A stretch of DNA of 64,000 bases from NCBI RefSeq assembly GCF_001477495.1, contig NZ_LDTF01000009.1, positions 1-64,000 of the forward strand. The letters run 5' to 3'. Made by a program: the position numbers and the translations under genes. Numbering within the stretch: position 1 is the stretch's first letter; every line of letters starts with the position of its first letter. The notes under the pieces are model-generated. The model saw only the letters and a program-made list of their open reading frames with translations. It made no database searches and was not told where the DNA came from. Of this stretch, positions 60,509 through 64,000 are shown one piece after another. The DNA is from Sphingomonas yabuuchiae (GTDB taxonomy: Bacteria > Pseudomonadota > Alphaproteobacteria > Sphingomonadales > Sphingomonadaceae).

Positions 60509-60996
60509 CGACGAAGCTCGCTACTAGACAGTGTGATGCGCAGGCAGCGTGGCCGCTAGAATTCGCCTGCGCGAAGTAGGTGTCAATTGTATTCGATAAT
60601 TACGCTTTTAAGAAGCACCCGACAAAGGCGATTGCGCTCGGCCAGGATATTTTCCTGATGAATATTTTGTGGGCACACGAGTGGGAAGCAGAGTGGATCA
60701 AGCTTGCGCGCGGTCAGGACGCCGACCCCTATGTCGTGGGTTTCTTCATACCGATCAGCGTGTCGAGCATATCCGACACCGCATTGAATATTCCCTAATA
60801 CCCGAACACCCGCCGCCATGACCCCAATCGGGAGCAAGCGTGCCAACCGGTCTGCTCTTCAAACGCCCACAATCTGGATGCCTCATTCAAATGCCCGATT
60901 GCCTCATTGCGATCTCAATCGCTGCATTCTTGATCGCGCTGGGAACGAAGCGAGTTGGTGCATTTGGCCATCTCGCGTACGCAGTTCCGCTGATCC
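60509..60996. other. Intergenic stretch; weak small frame at 60580-60798
   Basis: About 490 bases, AT-richer than the genes around it. A 72-codon plus-strand frame from GTG 60580 ('VFDNYAFKKHPTKAIALGQDIFLMNILWAHEWEAEW...') has no similarity or ribosome site and is not called. Nothing else is recognisable. Confidence 0.4.
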
Positions 60997-62253
60997 TCAA
61001 TCCAAAATGCCGCGGTCCGATTTGTCAATCAGTGACACATATTGGCGCGCGAACTCTACCAAGCTGCCTTCGAATGTCACGACCTTGGGAACACGGTAGA
61101 TAGACATCGAGGGGAACACCTCAGCCAGTTTCTTTCGCATCTTCACTGCGCCCAGCTTCGGGTCGATATAGAATATGACCTTCGCGCGTCCATCTTCCGG
61201 CTCTTCGGCAAATTGGCGGATGACAAACCGCATCAAAGCGTCGTCCTCTGGCAGGCTGTAGCCTACAAGTACGAGAATCTGTGTGTCACGCATCAACCTC
61301 ACGGCCTTCGGAAATATCGCGGTGAAGTAAGGGTCGCTATAGTCCTGCTCGCGCGACGGCAGCATCAGAACAGGTGGCTCAGCGCGAATTTCAGCCTTTG
61401 TCCGATGTGCGTAGTCCAGCGCGTAACCCTTGTTTTGGGGCAAAATCTCGAAGCCACCGTTGAGCTTGATGAGGTGAGAGCCGATCCAATGCTCCTGGGT
61501 CGGCTTGGGATTGCCGTATCCCGAAATGCTAAGCGGTGTGAAGCCGCGATACGTGTAGAGAAAGAGGGAATCGTCGGGCGCGATCAGATTGTCGAGGATC
61601 GTTTCGATCACATAATCATAGTTGGTCGTGACAAAATTGGTCCGAATCCCTTCGGCGAAAAATTGGGATCCGTCTATGCAACGGTGCAAGTGCGCGAACA
61701 TCGCTAGAATCGCGCCCTGATCCCTCGTCGCCGCAAGCGGAAACTTGGACAGGCTCGGGTCAAAATAATTCAGGCCGCTGAAGCTCGCATATCTATCGAC
61801 TACCGCTGCCCGCAAAGCCGCGCGGATCATGGCGGTGTTCTGATCGTCGATGTAACGGGAGCGGATGTCGGGGTATCGCTCGTACATGTCGAGCTGATAG
61901 GTGATTTGCCGGATATCGTCGGGCTTCAACTCGTCCGTGCTTACGCCGAAGGCGCGGGTCAGGACGTTGGGATCAATGACATCATCAAGCAGGTCGGTAT
62001 CGAAGGTGAACAACTCAGATCCGATCGGCGCAGCAGGGTCCCAAGATTTGGAAAAGCCTGCACCAGCGAGGAAAGTGAAATTTGTGAGGGCAGTAGGCTT
62101 GGTCGAGCCCCGCGGATATCTAAAAAGTTCGACGAGCCGCCTGAACTCCAGAACCGGCTCCGATGCTCTCTCTGAACCCTTACGAGCGCCCTTCTGTCTT
62201 AGAGTTGCGTCCGTCCCCGCGATGGAGGGCTTGCTCTTTGGATTTCGGGCCAT
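60997..62253 (-). CDS. SIR2-family protein with His-to-Asn change
   Basis: This 418-residue protein has a SIR2-like Rossmann fold: 'FTFLAGAGFSKSWDPAAPIGSELF' (GAGFS at 64-68), 'FVTTNYDYVIETI' (TTNYD) and late 'ILVLVGYSLPEDDALMRFVIRQF' (GYSLPEDD). Bacterial SIR2 proteins of this type deplete NAD+ in phage defence. The segment where the catalytic His (typically HG) is expected reads 'LIKLNGGFEI', with Asn in place of His, so NADase activity may be lost or altered. It stands alone on the minus strand between the fusion gene and the HEPN gene. Confidence 0.85.
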   Translation of the reverse strand: MARNPKSKPSIAGTDATLRQKGARKGSERASEPVLEFRRLVELFRYPRGSTKPTALTNFTFLAGAGFSKSWDPAAPIGSELFTFDTDLLDDVIDPNVLTRAFGVSTDELKPDDIRQITYQLDMYERYPDIRSRYIDDQNTAMIRAALRAAVVDRYASFSGLNYFDPSLSKFPLAATRDQGAILAMFAHLHRCIDGSQFFAEGIRTNFVTTNYDYVIETILDNLIAPDDSLFLYTYRGFTPLSISGYGNPKPTQEHWIGSHLIKLNGGFEILPQNKGYALDYAHRTKAEIRAEPPVLMLPSREQDYSDPYFTAIFPKAVRLMRDTQILVLVGYSLPEDDALMRFVIRQFAEEPEDGRAKVIFYIDPKLGAVKMRKKLAEVFPSMSIYRVPKVVTFEGSLVEFARQYVSLIDKSDRGILD

Positions 62254-62611
62254 CTCAGGAGATTAGCTATTCGAGTGTCGCAGCGCAAAGATTGGCGGGC
62301 AGGATAGCAAGGCCGCTGTGGTCGCCAGTCATACGCAAGCACGTACCGCTGTAGCCAGCCGCTTGCCCCAGAGCCTCCATCCGCGCCGGCCCGTTGCCAC
62401 TGCGATGACCGGACGGTGAGATAAACGCCTAATCGGAGGCGATAAAGACGATCCGCCGCCGATGTCGCCGTCGGGCTGAGCGAACCGCTTTGACGCATCG
62501 CCTCGCGGCCAAGATCGCGACCGTCCGCCTACAACGGGATAGCAGCGTCGCGGCGGAGACGGTGCTGCTGAAGTGGCGCGCTGATTGGAGGCGCCGCGTT
62601 GATGCTGATAA
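62254..62611. other. Intergenic stretch without a recognisable gene
   Basis: About 360 bases between the SIR2 gene start and the end of the HEPN gene, both minus strand. It should contain the SIR2 promoter. No gene, palindrome or terminator was recognised. Confidence 0.4.
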
Positions 62612-64000
62612 TTAAGGTAGGGCTGGTTTGGCCGTCATCGGTGAGGCTTCGCCCGATAGGACGTGCGCGACCATCGCGGCACGCAAGCTGTCGCCGTTGG
62701 TCATCATGGGGTCGAGCGCGAGCGCCAGCAATTCGCGGAAAGTTTGCGCATGTTGTTGGAGCTCGGCGTTGATGCTGTCATCGCGCCTGAAGGCATAACC
62801 GTGAACGATCTGCGAGCGCAGATTATAGGATTTCTTGAGCGCATCGAAAGCCGCGACCCTTTCAGCAGCGGGGGACAGCGCGGACAAAGCGAGCGCAAGT
62901 TGAACGGTGGTTTCGTTCTTGAAAGACAGCAGCCGCTCTATCGCCATCCAGAGCTGGGCGAGTTGCAGCACGGCGACCCCGGGTCGGCGACTGTCCTCCA
63001 CCGTATCGATGGCAAGCAGCCGGTAATCCTCCTTGCCGGCGACGAACTTGCTCTCCGTCGATCGGGCGATGAGCGTGATGAGAGTCCGTAGGACGGGGTT
63101 GTCAGCCCAGGCGACATTCTGCCAGACGCCGGCGCCGGTTTGATAAGGGCGGCCCCATTGTTCTGAACGCGCGTGGGACGAATAACGATCATCCTCTATA
63201 TTCATTTGTAGGGTGATCTGGCCCGACACGCCGGAGGTAAGCGCGACCGCGGCGAGCAGGCGGCTGACAAGCGCATCAGCGTAGGATTTGCTCATTATTG
63301 ACAGATCGGCCAGGAAAATGCCGCTGGCGTCCGGCGGCAGCGTGATCTGGAACGACGGAATCTTGGTGCCCGCGCTGCTGAACCGTTCGACGTTCGCTGC
63401 CTGCCGCGCGTGATGGGTGGCGATTAGCTGTAGACAGTCGGTCGCGAGGAATTCCCGCATCGTTAGGAAGCGGAGTCCCGGAACGATCTCGGGGTCGGGC
63501 AGACCCACAATCGAAAAGATGCGGCAAAAATATAGTTCCTTGCCCTTAACACTTTCGATTTGGGATGGTGTCACAGGTTGCGGGATGCCCGTGTCCAAGA
63601 GGAACGCGAACGCACCCAGATCCGTCTTGGAAACGCTGATCGTCTCGCGTGCCGTGGGATTTGGCGGTGGGCCACCGACCCCTGGCTGATCATAGAGCGT
63701 GAGCGTCATCTCGGTCAGGCGGTCGCCGTTCACGACATCGCCCAGCCGGATTTCGCCGCGCGCGGGGCCGCCGGGCGTCATGCGCTCGATCTTGACAAAA
63801 TATTCCCATCTATATTCGGGAAACGCAGTCCAAATCTCGGCCGCCCCGACCGCGGATCGCTTTGTATAGGTCGTGAGGCTTTCGCGGATATCCGCAGCGC
63901 CGTGATCGATCGCAGCAAGGCACAGAGTCTCGCGAACCCGGGCGCAGCTTGCGTAGCCGAGCGAGTCGGCAAACTCCGCGGGCCAGAGATCCGGCGAGCC
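62612..64000 (-). CDS. HEPN-domain protein (ApeA-like), 5' end outside window
   Basis: The frame is open from the window edge (no stop between 64000 and 62612), giving at least 462 residues; the ATG at 63781 is internal because the frame continues upstream as '...FPEYRWEYFVKIERM'. The C-terminal part ('QLAQLWMAIERLLSFKNETTVQLALALSALSPAAERVAAFDALKKSYNLRSQIVHGYAF') is an ApeA-type HEPN domain with the R-x4-H motif (RSQIVH) of HEPN ribonucleases. Such proteins cleave RNA upon phage infection. The N-terminal part is unrecognised. It is defence-like cargo. Confidence 0.8.
   Translation of the reverse strand, partial: GSPDLWPAEFADSLGYASCARVRETLCLAAIDHGAADIRESLTTYTKRSAVGAAEIWTAFPEYRWEYFVKIERMTPGGPARGEIRLGDVVNGDRLTEMTLTLYDQPGVGGPPPNPTARETISVSKTDLGAFAFLLDTGIPQPVTPSQIESVKGKELYFCRIFSIVGLPDPEIVPGLRFLTMREFLATDCLQLIATHHARQAANVERFSSAGTKIPSFQITLPPDASGIFLADLSIMSKSYADALVSRLLAAVALTSGVSGQITLQMNIEDDRYSSHARSEQWGRPYQTGAGVWQNVAWADNPVLRTLITLIARSTESKFVAGKEDYRLLAIDTVEDSRRPGVAVLQLAQLWMAIERLLSFKNETTVQLALALSALSPAAERVAAFDALKKSYNLRSQIVHGYAFRRDDSINAELQQHAQTFRELLALALDPMMTNGDSLRAAMVAHVLSGEASPMTAKPALP

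Noticed and set aside
60580..60798. 72-codon plus-strand frame
   Set aside because: GTG start without a ribosome site, no similarity, and it lies in an AT-richer gap between minus-strand genes.
1..64000. tRNA genes, rRNA genes and CRISPR arrays
   Set aside because: No tRNA-like TTCGA arms with acceptor stems, no rRNA signatures and no regularly spaced repeats were seen by eye.

Overview
The window is high-GC DNA with the gene content of a sphingomonad (Sphingomonas-like alphaproteobacterium). Clues are an alginate-export-type porin, a XapX protein, pirin/LysR pairs, HWE histidine kinases, Trb-type conjugation genes followed by a DUF2274 gene, and few visible intrinsic terminators. No rRNA, tRNA or CRISPR array was seen. 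The assignment rests on gene content only.

Layout. (1) 1-5.3 kb is a decayed integrated element: the end of an IS3-family insertion sequence, a TIR gene cut by it, an N-terminally truncated BrxL-like AAA+ gene with a MIT_C-type C-terminus, a fragment of a PD-(D/E)XK-type nuclease gene, the 3' part of trbI with its DUF2274 partner, an orphan HipB-like regulator with two operator-like sites, an AlpA-type regulator and a scrap of a P4-type integrase. (2) 5.4-25.1 kb is metabolic and regulatory: pirin/LysR, TMEM175 channel, a long minus-strand run (YoaK, porin, DoxX, VOC, amidohydrolase, XapX, haloperoxidase-like hydrolase, isochorismatase-like hydrolase), a winged-helix/NB-ARC regulator, two LysR-controlled units (SDR; MFS) and a cNMP-binding/thioredoxin-reductase-like fusion. 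(3) 25.2-27.6 kb has a second P4-type integrase, frameshifted just before its catalytic tyrosine, then an AT-richer orphan gene and a LysE-family remnant.

(4) 27.7-33.2 kb is a sulfite module: cytochrome c plus periplasmic SorA-type sulfite dehydrogenase, a TDT/SLAC1 transporter, a LysR regulator, and a divergent cytoplasmic sulfite-oxidase-like enzyme with an MgtC gene. (5) 33.3-36.4 kb is a four-gene ECF operon (DUF305, beta-propeller, sigma, anti-sigma). (6) 36.5-38.4 kb is a fluoride-resistance unit: a crcB fluoride riboswitch, a CLC-F type antiporter and a DUF190 protein. (7) 38.5-40.7 kb is an HWE sensor kinase with a single-domain response regulator.

(8) 40.9-53.3 kb is a mobilisation module: unknown proteins, a MobA/MobL relaxase with an oriT-like hairpin, an S8 autotransporter protease, and a sigma-like/small protein/ImmA-IrrE triplet behind a nested palindrome. 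(9) 53.1-64 kb is defence-like cargo. Its centrepiece is a tightly coupled minus-strand operon: a 30-codon leader ORF, a SMEK-STAND NTPase, a 121-residue protein, a protein starting with an FVSNSSSTSF motif, a radical SAM/SPASM enzyme and a 62-residue protein. Next to it lie an unknown protein, a PUA/EVE-like plus GIY-YIG-like fusion, a SIR2-family protein lacking the usual His, and a HEPN protein running off the window. The SMEK-STAND/radical SAM operon is the best candidate for an undescribed system.
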